From Pseudomonadota bacterium (lineage in GTDB: Bacteria > Pseudomonadota > Gammaproteobacteria > Acidiferrobacterales > Acidiferrobacteraceae): a DNA stretch of 47,325 bases. The notes beneath the pieces are model-generated. The model searched no databases and was not told where the DNA came from. It saw nothing but the letters and a program-made list of their open reading frames with translations. Both the position numbers and the translations under genes were made by a program. How positions within the stretch are numbered: the first letter of the stretch is position 1; every line of letters starts with the position of its first letter. Positions 30,322 to 40,150 of the stretch are shown one piece after another. Location of the stretch: positions 1 through 47,325 of the forward strand of contig JAJYRD010000082.1 in NCBI GenBank assembly GCA_021794275.1. Direction: 5' to 3'.

Positions 30322-30543
30322 TCAGCGAGGAACAGGGTCATGCCCGCCGGCGTGCCAGGGATGGCAGCGGCCGATGCGTTTCAAGGCAAGCCAAACGCCG
30401 CGAAGTACGCCGTGGCGTTCGATGGCCTCCAGCGCGTAGGCGGAACAGCTCGGATAATAGCGACAGCGGGAACCTAGCCACGGGCTTAGAAAATAGCGGT
30501 AGCCGCGGATCAAGAGCATCAGGGCTTTGCGCATATACGGCAT
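30322..30543 (-). CDS. yidD: Membrane protein insertion efficiency factor YidD
   Basis: YidD is a small membrane-associated factor that helps YidC insertion. In 73 residues the hallmark [20 protein letters not shown] is followed by [18 protein letters not shown] and [15 protein letters not shown], with the conserved Cys residues. The start may be ATG 30543 or the ATG three codons later. Both lie inside the rnpA 3' end, the usual overlap. Confidence 0.95.
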   Translation of the reverse strand: MPYMRKALMLLIRGYRYFLSPWLGSRCRYYPSCSAYALEAIERHGVLRGVWLALKRIGRCHPWHAGGHDPVPR

Positions 30544-30884
30544 ATCTTTTGTGTAAGGGCGGCTAAGGCCTCGGTGAACGCCTTCGATTCGGCGCGCGCG
30601 GCGTCCGGGTAAGCCACAACCACAAAATCGAGAGCGCAGAGCCGCCCACGCTCCCGGCGAAAGTATTCGCGGGCTTGGCGTTTAAGGCGGTTGCGAACAA
30701 CGGCTTTACGGGAGACCTTGCGCGATACCGCAAGACCGAGGCGGGGTTGGCCTGAGCCGCTTGGGCAAGCAACTATCCCAAGGAGCGCATGCCGCACCTT
30801 CTTGCCGGTCTTGAAAACCTCCTGGTAACGCTCGGGGTCCGTGAGCCGCGCGTGCCGTGGAAAACCTTCGGCGCCCCGAGTCAC
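30519..30884 (-). CDS. rnpA: Ribonuclease P protein component
   Basis: RnpA is the protein cofactor of RNase P, which trims tRNA 5' leaders. The 121 residues contain [20 protein letters not shown], the conserved RNR basic motif, and [12 protein letters not shown] 30884 lies 6 nt after the rpmH stop. The N-terminus [20 protein letters not shown] fits the family. The 3' end overlaps yidD by 25 nt. Confidence 0.96.
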   Translation of the reverse strand: MTRGAEGFPRHARLTDPERYQEVFKTGKKVRHALLGIVACPSGSGQPRLGLAVSRKVSRKAVVRNRLKRQAREYFRRERGRLCALDFVVVAYPDAARAESKAFTEALAALTQKICRICAKP

Positions 30885-30890
30885 CGCGCT

Positions 30891-31025
30891 TTAAGCGCTA
30901 AGACGCGAGCGGCCTTTGGCGCGCCGCGCGTTGATGACAGCCCGTCCGCCGGGGGTGCTCATGCGTGCGCGGAAGCCGTGGGTGCGCTTACGCTTCAAGA
31001 CGCTAGGCTGAAATGTTCTTTTCAT
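30891..31025 (-). CDS. rpmH: 50S ribosomal protein L34
   Basis: L34 is a 44-residue, strongly basic protein of the large subunit. It reads [20 protein letters not shown], then [20 protein letters not shown] and ends RLSA, a full-length match to the family. It is first in the rpmH-rnpA-yidD-yidC-mnmE operon and faces dnaA, with a near-perfect promoter upstream. Confidence 0.98.
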   Translation of the reverse strand: MKRTFQPSVLKRKRTHGFRARMSTPGGRAVINARRAKGRSRLSA

Positions 31026-31063
31026 GGCGAGCCCTTAATGTCGGTGAGTCTCAAAAGGGCGGA

Positions 31064-31092
31064 ACAGTACGAGGTCCACGCCGTTTTGTCAA
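31064..31092 (-). promoter_or_regulatory. Promoter of the rpmH operon
   Basis: On the minus strand TTGACA (31087-31092) and TACTGT (31064-31069) are 17 nt apart. The predicted start near 31057 gives a leader of about 32 nt. The -35 is a perfect consensus. Confidence 0.8.
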
Positions 31093-31125
31093 CGGCGCGC
31101 ATCGAACCACCCGGGTGTTCGCATC

Positions 31126-31154
31126 TTGTGGATAACTTGGGCTCGCCCTAGACT
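31126..31154 (+). promoter_or_regulatory. dnaA promoter with overlapping DnaA box
   Basis: TTGTGG (31126-31131) and TAGACT (31149-31154) are separated by 17 nt and point at dnaA. A perfect DnaA box, TGTGGATAA (31127-31135, reverse of TTATCCACA), covers the -35. DnaA binding there would block RNA polymerase, a known autoregulation layout. Confidence 0.65.
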
Positions 31155-31189
31155 ATCGGACCTACCCCCTCCCATCAGGTCTTAGTGCC

Positions 31190-32521
31190 GTGAGTCAGCC
31201 TAGCATTTGGAAGAAGTGTCTGGACCGGCTCGAAGAGGAGCTCTCTGCGCAACAATTCAATACCTGGATCCGGCCACTTCAGGCTGAATGGGAAAAAGAT
31301 TGCCTGCGGCTCCTTGCGCCGAATCGTTTTGTGACGGAGTGGGTGAAGGATCGCTTTGCGGAACGGATAGCGGAGCTGGTTGCTCAATACCGGGGTGGGA
31401 CGGGGGCTATTAGCGTCATTGTTCAGGTCGGTAGCGCTTCGGCGAAAAATGCGCCGGCCCCCAAGATCATGAGCGCCACCGCGAGGCGCGAGGCGCCCCA
31501 TAGTTCTCGCTTGAATCCGGATTTCACGTTTGAGACACATATAGAAGGAAAATCGAACCAACTGGCGCGGGCAGCAGCTAGGCAAGTCGGGGAAAATCCT
31601 GGGGGCGCCTATAACCCCTTGTTTATATATGGTGGTGTGGGGTTAGGGAAGACTCACTTAATGCAAGCTGCGGGGAACCTGCTGACGACTCATAAGCGCG
31701 AAGCCAAGGTGTCCTACGTGCACTCCGAGCGGTTCGTCGCCGATATGGTGAAGGCCTTACAGCATAACGCCATCAACGAGTTCAAAAAGTATTACCGGTC
31801 TTTGGATGCCTTGTTGATCGATGACATCCAATTCTTCGCGGGCAAAGAGCGGTCGCAGGAGGAATTTTTTCATACCTTCAACGCCCTCCTCGAAGGACAG
31901 AAACAGGTGATCATCACCGCGGATCGCTTTCCAAAAGAGTTTGTGGGGGTCGAGGAACGGCTGGTTTCTCGGTTCGGCTCTGGCTTGACGGTTTCGATCG
32001 AACCGCCGGAATTAGAGACGCGGGTGGCGATCTTGATCAAGAAGTCACAGCAGGAAGGCATACCCTTACGTGACGAGGTGGCGTTCTTTATTGCGAAGCG
32101 GGTACGTTCGAATGTCCGTGAACTTGAAGGTGCGCTCCGACGTGTCATGGCGAGTGCAAATTTTACCGGGCGCGCGATCGATCTTGCGCTTGCCGCCGAG
32201 AGCTTGAAGGACCTCCTGGCCTTTCAGGAACGTCTGGTCACGATCACGAATATCCAGAAGATCGTGGCTGAGTATTTCAAGATCAGGGTTTCGGACCTAA
32301 GTGCCAAAAGCCGATCACGACAAATCACGCGTCCGCGGCAGATTGCCATGGCTCTCGCCAAGGAATTAACGCACCACAGTCTACCTGAGATTGGCAAGGA
32401 GTTTGGGGGGCGCGATCACTCCACCGTCATCCACGCGTGCCGCAAGGTCAGCGAACTCATAGAAGAGGATCCGCGCATCAAGGAAGATTACGCTAATCTG
32501 ACGCGGATATTAACGACATAG
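31190..32521 (+). CDS. dnaA: Chromosomal replication initiator protein DnaA
   Basis: DnaA binds DnaA boxes at oriC, oligomerises with ATP and melts the duplex. The 443 residues contain domain I ([20 protein letters not shown]), a short linker and the AAA+ domain III with Walker A GGVGLGKT at 148-155. Walker [10 protein letters not shown] is near 208-216 and [12 protein letters not shown] follows. Domain IV carries [15 protein letters not shown], the DNA-binding signature. GTG 31190 is the start, with only a weak AGGT upstream. Confidence 0.98.
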   Translation: MSQPSIWKKCLDRLEEELSAQQFNTWIRPLQAEWEKDCLRLLAPNRFVTEWVKDRFAERIAELVAQYRGGTGAISVIVQVGSASAKNAPAPKIMSATARREAPHSSRLNPDFTFETHIEGKSNQLARAAARQVGENPGGAYNPLFIYGGVGLGKTHLMQAAGNLLTTHKREAKVSYVHSERFVADMVKALQHNAINEFKKYYRSLDALLIDDIQFFAGKERSQEEFFHTFNALLEGQKQVIITADRFPKEFVGVEERLVSRFGSGLTVSIEPPELETRVAILIKKSQQEGIPLRDEVAFFIAKRVRSNVRELEGALRRVMASANFTGRAIDLALAAESLKDLLAFQERLVTITNIQKIVAEYFKIRVSDLSAKSRSRQITRPRQIAMALAKELTHHSLPEIGKEFGGRDHSTVIHACRKVSELIEEDPRIKEDYANLTRILTT

Positions 32522-32760
32522 CCTGTGGATAAAAAAGAATAAAATCGACCTTTGGCGGGATCGCGTTTTTTATTCACATCTATCCACAAGCTTACCCACA
32601 GTAACCAGGGGTGCTTATCCCGGCTTTGTCCGGGCTGGGCGATTAGGAAAATACTGGTCTGGAGGGGTTTATGCACAGACTTGGACGACGTAATAATAAC
32701 TACTACTAAAGAAAGATATATTTAACCAAGTAATAGCTGAAGCGGGGATAAAGGGACAAT
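32522..32760. other. oriC: Replication origin oriC (DnaA boxes, DnaA-trio, unwinding element)
   Basis: The dnaA-dnaN gap carries five DnaA-box-like 9-mers: TGTGGATAA (32524-32532, reverse), TTATTCACA (32570-32578), CTATCCACA (32580-32588, one mismatch), TTACCCACA (32592-32600, one mismatch) and TTATGCACA (32669-32677). After the last box come a 13-nt spacer ending GGACGACG, then TAATAATAA and CTACTACTA (32700-32708), which on the other strand reads as 3'-GAT repeats (a DnaA-trio). An AT-rich stretch follows (about 32709-32735, with GATATATTTAACC). This order matches the basal unwinding system described in Bacillus. Confidence 0.85.
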
Positions 32761-33864
32761 ATGCGGCTGACGATAGGGCGGGATGAACTACTGAAGGCCC
32801 TGAATGTCGTGGGTAGTGTTGTCGAACGACGTCAGGCGAAACCGATCCTGACACACGTCTTGATCAAGGCGGGTGATGGAGAGGTTGTGTTGACAGGGAC
32901 TGACCTCGAGATAGAGGTAGTGGCGCGGTGTGCAGCTGAGGTGCAGGAGCCTGGGGTGGTAACTGTGCCTGGGCGGAAGTTTCTGGATATCGTGAGGACC
33001 TTGCCAGGCGGGAGCACCCTGCGGTGTGAAATGGATGCAACGAGGTTTCGTGTTGCCATGGGTAAGAGCCGGTTTCAGTTGGCGACCTTGCCCGTGGAGG
33101 ATTTCCCTAACCTGATGGATGTGCAGTGGGATGTTCGTTTTCAGGTGCCTCGCGTTGATTTGAAGCGGATTATTGAAAAAACTGAGTTTTGTATGGCGCA
33201 GCAGGATGTGCGTTATTACTTGAACGGGGTGATGTTGGAGTTCAGCGGAAGGTCCCTGAGGGCGGTGGCAGCAGACGGCCACCGGCTGGCCTTTTGCGCT
33301 GCGCAAGTGGCGGAAGAGTTGGGTGCTGAGCGACAGATAATCGTGCCGCGGAAGGCTGTAGGCGAGATGGTCCGGTTCCTCGGTAACGAGAGCGCGCCTC
33401 TGGAAGTCAGTGTGTCGACGAATCATGTGCGTGTCGTTCAGGACGATCTCGTGTTTGTATCGAAACTTGTGGACGGTCGTTTTCCGGATTATCACCGTGT
33501 CATTCCGCAGACGGTAAAGGAAGAAGTGACGTTGCCGCGCGCCAGCGTTCTTGAAATGCTGGGACGGGTCGGCGTGGTGTCCACGGAAAAGTTTCGGGGA
33601 ATGAGGCTGCGGTTCCAGGGCACTACGCTTGCGGCGAGCGCGACGAATACCGATAGGGATGAAGCGTGGGAGGAGTTGGACCTTGGGGTGCCGGTGCCGG
33701 AGTGGGAGACCGGATTTAATGTGACCTATTTGGTCGAAGCCATGGGTGCCCTGGAGGGAGATGAGGTGTTGTTTGGCTGGACTAATACGGATGGGGGCGC
33801 GCGGCTTAAAGGGAAAAACGGGAGTGAGGAGCAAGTGTATGTAGTGATGCCGGTGCGCTTGTAG
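32761..33864 (+). CDS. dnaN: DNA polymerase III subunit beta (sliding clamp)
   Basis: The beta clamp encircles DNA and tethers polymerase and repair partners. The 367 residues start MRLTIGRDELLKALNVVGSV and show the three-domain clamp pattern, with YYLNGVMLEF, AADGHRLAF and a C-terminus EEQVYVVMPVRL, the usual (M/P)MP(V/M)RL end that lines the partner pocket. It starts at the right edge of oriC, with AAGGGA before ATG. Confidence 0.98.
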   Translation: MRLTIGRDELLKALNVVGSVVERRQAKPILTHVLIKAGDGEVVLTGTDLEIEVVARCAAEVQEPGVVTVPGRKFLDIVRTLPGGSTLRCEMDATRFRVAMGKSRFQLATLPVEDFPNLMDVQWDVRFQVPRVDLKRIIEKTEFCMAQQDVRYYLNGVMLEFSGRSLRAVAADGHRLAFCAAQVAEELGAERQIIVPRKAVGEMVRFLGNESAPLEVSVSTNHVRVVQDDLVFVSKLVDGRFPDYHRVIPQTVKEEVTLPRASVLEMLGRVGVVSTEKFRGMRLRFQGTTLAASATNTDRDEAWEELDLGVPVPEWETGFNVTYLVEAMGALEGDEVLFGWTNTDGGARLKGKNGSEEQVYVVMPVRL

Positions 33865-33896
33865 GAGTTGCTTCACTTGGGTCTCGGGACCGCAAT

Positions 33897-34946
33897 ATGA
33901 CCATAACAGCCCTTGATCTCAAGGATACCCGGTGCTTGGAAGCTGTGGAGTGGGCGCCCTCGGCGGGTATGAACCTGATTGTGGGCGCAAACGGGGCGGG
34001 TAAGACGAGTCTCCTTGAAGGGATATCCTTGGCAGCTACCGGCAAGACTTTGCGGTCCGGTAGCGTGAAGGCGGCGATTACGCATGGTCGGGAGAGATTG
34101 GCTGCAAGGATTGATTTTGGGGAGGCGTTGGAGGCGGGGAAGCTGCGTTATGAGCGGAGCACCTCAGAGAAGGTGTGGCTGCTTGATGGGGTAGCGGTGA
34201 AATCGGCTGCGGAAGTCTACGAAAGGCTACCCGTGATGATGTTCAGCCCCGAATCACATTATGCGATGTTGCAGGACGCGAACGCTCGGCGCGCGGTCGT
34301 GTACTGGTTGATGTTCCACGTGGAACCTTTTTTTCTTGATACCTGGCGCCGCTACCAGCGTCTCCTCCGCCAACGAAATGCCGCTTTAAGGATACGCGAC
34401 GCAAACTACCGTGCCTTCGATCCCGGCTTGATTCAACTAAGCGCTGTGCTAGCAGGCATGTGGCAGCGTGCCGCTCAGGCCCTCAAGGGACCCTTTGCCC
34501 AGGTGGTAGAGAGACAAGGTCTGGGTGGAAAAGCCGAGACGGCGCTCCGTCCTGGCTGGCAGGGTGAGAGCTTGGCGGCTGCCCTTGAGGCTAACAGAGA
34601 GGCGGATGAGCGTGTGGGCTATACTCTTGCGGGACCACACCGGGCTGATGTGGTTTTTAAACTGAACGGACGGCCCATTCAGGAAGTCGCTTCTCATGGG
34701 CAACAAAAGGTTTTGATGAGTGCGTGGCGACTTGCGGTCGTGATGGTGGTTGTGGCCGCAGGAAAACGACCTGTTCTACTCCTTGATGATTTGGCCGCGG
34801 AACTAGATGCCGACCGGCGGGCGTCGTTTTTTGAGACGCTTACGGACCTCGGTCTGCAGGTCTTTGTGACGGCCATTGATGAGGCTTCCTTCCCCTCCCC
34901 TGCCACTTTGTTCCACGTGGAACAAGGACGTCTTCGCGGGCCTTGA
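33897..34946 (+). CDS. recF: DNA replication and repair protein RecF
   Basis: RecF is an SMC-like ATPase that helps load RecA on gaps. The 349 residues have Walker A GANGAGKT at 30-37, the ABC signature region ASHGQQKVLMSAWRLA and Walker B PVLLLDDLAAELD near the C-terminus. The gene contains two parS-type sites, both read in the same frame as FHVE. It follows dnaN by 32 nt. Confidence 0.96.
   Translation: MTITALDLKDTRCLEAVEWAPSAGMNLIVGANGAGKTSLLEGISLAATGKTLRSGSVKAAITHGRERLAARIDFGEALEAGKLRYERSTSEKVWLLDGVAVKSAAEVYERLPVMMFSPESHYAMLQDANARRAVVYWLMFHVEPFFLDTWRRYQRLLRQRNAALRIRDANYRAFDPGLIQLSAVLAGMWQRAAQALKGPFAQVVERQGLGGKAETALRPGWQGESLAAALEANREADERVGYTLAGPHRADVVFKLNGRPIQEVASHGQQKVLMSAWRLAVVMVVVAAGKRPVLLLDDLAAELDADRRASFFETLTDLGLQVFVTAIDEASFPSPATLFHVEQGRLRGP
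34312..34327. promoter_or_regulatory. parS: parS centromere site 1 (inside recF)
   Basis: TGTTCCACGTGGAACC matches the 16-bp Pseudomonas-type parS (TGTTCCACGTGGAACA) at 15 of 16 positions, with the inner 14-bp palindrome GTTCCACGTGGAAC perfect. It should be bound by the ParB encoded at 13.0-13.9 kb. Confidence 0.85.
34909..34924. promoter_or_regulatory. parS: parS centromere site 2 (inside recF)
   Basis: TGTTCCACGTGGAACA is a perfect 16-bp palindrome and identical to the Pseudomonas-type parS consensus. It lies near the 3' end of recF, about 2.2 kb from oriC. Confidence 0.9.
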
Positions 34947-34963
34947 GCCCGAGCTTGTGTTAG

Positions 34964-37411
<2,448 letters not shown>

Positions 37412-37420
37412 TCTATCCGG

Positions 37421-37672
37421 GTGGACGACGCCTACCGACCGATAGCCTGCGCGCTCCAGGATCGTTTCGAGCGCGCGGCAATCACCCACACCGCGCTTAC
37501 CGTGGAGTGGCGCGACGGTGGGTGCTGCGTCCGGGATCAGGTATGTGTCCTCGATTTGGAGACGAACCACGGCGCCGAGTATCTTCACTTCCGCGATAGC
37601 CATGGCGGGCGACACAGGATCCGTCTTGATCGCATCACTATACAAGACGAGACCCGTGGGGGCGGCGATTAG
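37421..37672 (+). CDS. rof: Rho-binding antiterminator (Rof/YaeO family)
   Basis: This is an 83-residue protein with the Rof pattern: YRPIACALQDRFERAAITHT near the start, a central beta strand run LTVEWRDGG and GAEYLHFRDSHGGRHRIRLD at the end. Rof proteins are Sm-like and bind Rho to reduce termination. GTG 37421 lies 9 nt after the gyrB stop with no good ribosome site, suggesting coupling to gyrB. The minus-strand ORF opposite it has no recognisable content. The call rests on motif resemblance to E. coli YaeO. Confidence 0.75.
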   Translation: MDDAYRPIACALQDRFERAAITHTALTVEWRDGGCCVRDQVCVLDLETNHGAEYLHFRDSHGGRHRIRLDRITIQDETRGGGD

Positions 37673-37692
37673 TACCGCTTCGATGTGCCTAC

Positions 37693-38346
37693 TTACGTCG
37701 TTTTGCGAAAGCGCAGGTCCCGCACCTCGTGACCAAGCCGCAGGCCGCGCCGCTCGAAACGCGTGCATGGCCTCAGGCCTCGCCCCTCGTCTTCTCGAAT
37801 GAGTGACGGGATCGCGCCTACGACCTCAAGAGCCGCTTGCGCGTACTGCGCCCAATCTGTCGCCATATGGAACAGGCCGCCGGGACGCAGGATGCGTACT
37901 ACTTCCTTCAAGAACCGCCCCTGTACAAGCCTTCGCTTGTGATGGCGGGTTTTCGGCCATGGGTCCGGAAAAAAAACCTGCACGGCCGCGATGCGCTCAT
38001 CCCTTATCTTCCCCAACAGATCGTGCGCATCCGCCTCAACCAGCCTCACATTGTTGAGCCCCCGTTCCTCTATGCCGCGCAAGACCTTGATGACGCCGGT
38101 ACGGTAGACCTCGACTCCCACATAATCCCGATCAAGATCATTCGCCGCCATTGTAAGTAAAGACTCACCATCTCCAAAACCGATATCCAGGACCACCTGG
38201 CGTGGTCCCTCGCCGAGATACTCCCATTCCCTTTCCGGCACCGCGAGCGTCTCCCAAAGGCGTTCGCGGGTGGCAAGCGCGCCTAGGCCAAGCGGTCTTT
38301 CGCGGCGCGTAAAGCTTCGCACCTCCCGGCGTCCGGCGAGAATCAT
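37693..38346 (-). CDS. trmB: tRNA (guanine-46-N7)-methyltransferase
   Basis: TrmB makes m7G46 in the variable loop of tRNAs. The 217 residues include [17 protein letters not shown] (SAM site), VEADAHDLL and [20 protein letters not shown], the TrmB signature, then [21 protein letters not shown] 38346 overlaps the thiG stop as ATGA. The frame extends 56 codons upstream but only mirrors thiG. Confidence 0.95.
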   Translation of the reverse strand: MILAGRREVRSFTRRERPLGLGALATRERLWETLAVPEREWEYLGEGPRQVVLDIGFGDGESLLTMAANDLDRDYVGVEVYRTGVIKVLRGIEERGLNNVRLVEADAHDLLGKIRDERIAAVQVFFPDPWPKTRHHKRRLVQGRFLKEVVRILRPGGLFHMATDWAQYAQAALEVVGAIPSLIREDEGRGLRPCTRFERRGLRLGHEVRDLRFRKTT

Positions 38347-39137
38347 GCCACGAGGCCCGCGAGCGGCGACGAGGGGTCGGCCGCCGTCTTTCTCGGCATA
38401 CGCCCGGCCCGATAGGCCTCGCGGCCCGCCTCCACGCCCTTGCGCATGGCCTGCGCCATCAGCACCGGGTCGCGCGCGGCCGCTATCGCCGTATTCATGA
38501 GTACGCCGTCGCACCCGAGTTCCATGGCCACTGCCGCGTCGGAGGCGGTACCCACGCCCGCGTCGACCAGGATCGGCACGCCGGCGTTTTCCACGATGAG
38601 GCGGATATTGAAGGGGTTACGTATGCCAAGCCCCGAACCTATGGGCGCGGCGAGCGGCATCACCGCGACGCACCCAAGCGCCTCAAGTCGCTTCGCGGCC
38701 ACTGGATCATCCGTGGTGTAGACCATGACCTCGAAGCCTTCGCCCACCAGGACCTCCGCCGCCTTGATGGTCTCGACCATATCGGGAAAGAGGCTGCCCT
38801 TATCACCTATGACCTCAAGCTTCACGAGCCTATGATCGTCCAGAAGTTCGCGGGCGAGCCGACAGGTGCGAACCGCCTCCTCGGCGGTATAGCATCCCGC
38901 TGTGTTGGGCAGGATGGTGAAACGGTCCGGCGGCAAGACATCGAGCAGATTGGGTTCGCCGGGGCTCTGTCCGAGGTTCGTGCGGCGCACGGCCACTGTA
39001 ACGATCTCCGCGCCGCTTGCCACGACCGCCTGCCGCGTCTCGGCCAAGTCCTTGTACTTCCCCGTCCCCACCAGCAGGCGCGAACGAAACGTCCGTCCGC
39101 CGAGCCGCCAGGAGTCATCACCCGCTTCCGTCATCAC
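38343..39137 (-). CDS. thiG: Thiazole synthase
   Basis: ThiG forms the thiazole phosphate of thiamine from deoxyxylulose-5-phosphate, dehydroglycine and the ThiS thiocarboxylate. It has 264 residues. K106 in LVKLEVIGD is the Schiff-base lysine. [30 protein letters not shown] and [20 protein letters not shown] are conserved. The gene is coupled by ATGA overlaps to thiS on one side and trmB on the other. Confidence 0.96.
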   Translation of the reverse strand: MMTEAGDDSWRLGGRTFRSRLLVGTGKYKDLAETRQAVVASGAEIVTVAVRRTNLGQSPGEPNLLDVLPPDRFTILPNTAGCYTAEEAVRTCRLARELLDDHRLVKLEVIGDKGSLFPDMVETIKAAEVLVGEGFEVMVYTTDDPVAAKRLEALGCVAVMPLAAPIGSGLGIRNPFNIRLIVENAGVPILVDAGVGTASDAAVAMELGCDGVLMNTAIAAARDPVLMAQAMRKGVEAGREAYRAGRMPRKTAADPSSPLAGLVA

Positions 39138-39340
39138 CCGCCTCCAATTGCCTGAACTATCTCGACCTGATCCCCGTCGCGCAGCGCCCGGTCCCGATGC
39201 TGCGCCCGCGGCACGATCTCCCGGTTGATCTCCACCGCTACACGTTTCCCGGCAAGCCCCATCTCGGCCAGCAAGGCCTCGAGGCCCGCGGCCTCGGGCA
39301 GGACTCGTATGCGTCCGTTTACATGAATCTCTATAGGCAA
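39134..39340 (-). CDS. thiS: Sulfur carrier protein ThiS
   Basis: ThiS is a ubiquitin-fold protein whose C-terminal Gly-Gly is thiocarboxylated to give sulfur for the thiazole ring. The 68 residues start [10 protein letters not shown] and end IVQAIGGG. The start codon is TTG 39340, with GGAG about 10 nt before it. No other thiamine genes (thiC, thiE, thiF) lie in the window. Confidence 0.9.
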   Translation of the reverse strand: MPIEIHVNGRIRVLPEAAGLEALLAEMGLAGKRVAVEINREIVPRAQHRDRALRDGDQVEIVQAIGGG

Positions 39341-39396
39341 TGGTGCAAATCTCCAGATCGCGGTATATTGTATTGCCTTGCCGTGTGTTCTGCTAT

Positions 39397-39470
39397 GCGG
39401 GTGTAGTTCAATGGTAGAACTTCAGCTTCCCAAGCTGATAGCGAGGGTTCGATTCCCTTCACCCGCTCCA
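39397..39470 (+). tRNA. tRNA-Gly (anticodon CCC)
   Basis: The 74-nt gene has an acceptor stem GCGGGTG/CACCCGC, D arm, anticodon stem TCAGC/GCTGA with loop TTCCCAA (anticodon CCC), T arm GGTTCGATTCC and an encoded CCA end (39468-39470). Confidence 0.97.
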
Positions 39471-39817
39471 CCACATCATTCTGCGGGCCTCCACGGAAAT
39501 CCAAGGAAACCCGCAAGCGCTTAACACACAAGACCCCTGGCGGCTCCCCCGTGGTCTACTGCGATCCGCCTACGGCCGGCGTCGCTTGGCCCATGAACAC
39601 GTTCATTTCCGCGGGCACGGCTGATCGCATATCGCTATTCGAGGGGAGGTCGACGTAACCAGCCCCGCTTCTTGACTCATGCCCAGGCGCAAGAACACGG
39701 CGCTCTTTGATGAAACGATCTCCTGGCTCCGGTGGCCACCGGGGAACGGCTGGCCCTTGCGGCCCATGGTCCATCGGCCTAGTATAATAGGCATTAAACA
39801 CTAATATGCCTAGGTCA
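39471..39817. other. Intergenic stretch after tRNA-Gly
   Basis: No gene is supported. A minus-strand frame (39556-39852) stays open but matches nothing I know and has no ribosome site. I found no second copy of the tRNA 3' end that would mark an attachment site. The last 35 bases hold the hipB-like promoter and operator. Confidence 0.5.
39783..39812 (+). promoter_or_regulatory. hipBA promoter and operator
   Basis: A perfect TATAAT (39783-39788) precedes the hipB-like gene. The inverted repeat TAGGCAT-11 nt-ATGCCTA (39788-39794 and 39806-39812) covers the end of the -10 and the start region. This fits an operator bound by the HTH antitoxin for autoregulation. No good -35 is seen. Confidence 0.6.
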
Positions 39818-40150
39818 ATGAGCAAGTTCGATATCCCGCCGCAAGTCTCCAAGCAGGTGGCGCAGCTCGGTCAGCGCGTTCGCGTTGCACGCCTCCGGCG
39901 CGGCTGGTCCGTGGCTGATCTCGCGGGCAAGGCCGGCATCAACCGCAACACGCTGACTGCGCTCGAGTTGGGCAAGCCGGGCACCGCGCTTGGGGTGTGC
40001 TTCACCGTCCTCTGGGCCCTGGGGCTGGAACCGACGCTGGACGGCGTGGCCGACCCCGACGCCGATCTTCACGGCAAGGCGCTCGAGGCTGCGCGGCGCC
40101 CGACACGTGCCGGCAAGCCCCGCAAGGCCAGCGACGACTATGACTTCTGA
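39818..40150 (+). CDS. hipB: HipB-like antitoxin (XRE-type HTH)
   Basis: This is a 110-residue DNA-binding protein. A helix-turn-helix spans about 18-62 (LGQRVRVARLRRGWSVADLA, KAGINRNTLTALELGK). ATG 39818 follows AGGT and fits a start after the operator. An ATG 4 codons earlier (39806) lies within the operator. It overlaps the toxin gene by 11 nt. It should neutralise HipA and repress the operon. Confidence 0.88.
   Translation: MSKFDIPPQVSKQVAQLGQRVRVARLRRGWSVADLAGKAGINRNTLTALELGKPGTALGVCFTVLWALGLEPTLDGVADPDADLHGKALEAARRPTRAGKPRKASDDYDF

Noticed and set aside
32788-33876. Open minus-strand frame of 362 codons opposite dnaN
   Set aside because: His/Arg/Pro-rich with no motif; it is the mirror of a firmly identified clamp gene in a biased codon set.
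39331-39531. 66-codon minus-strand frame across tRNA-Gly
   Set aside because: It is the antisense of the tRNA and its flanks, a spurious protein known from many annotations of this tRNA.
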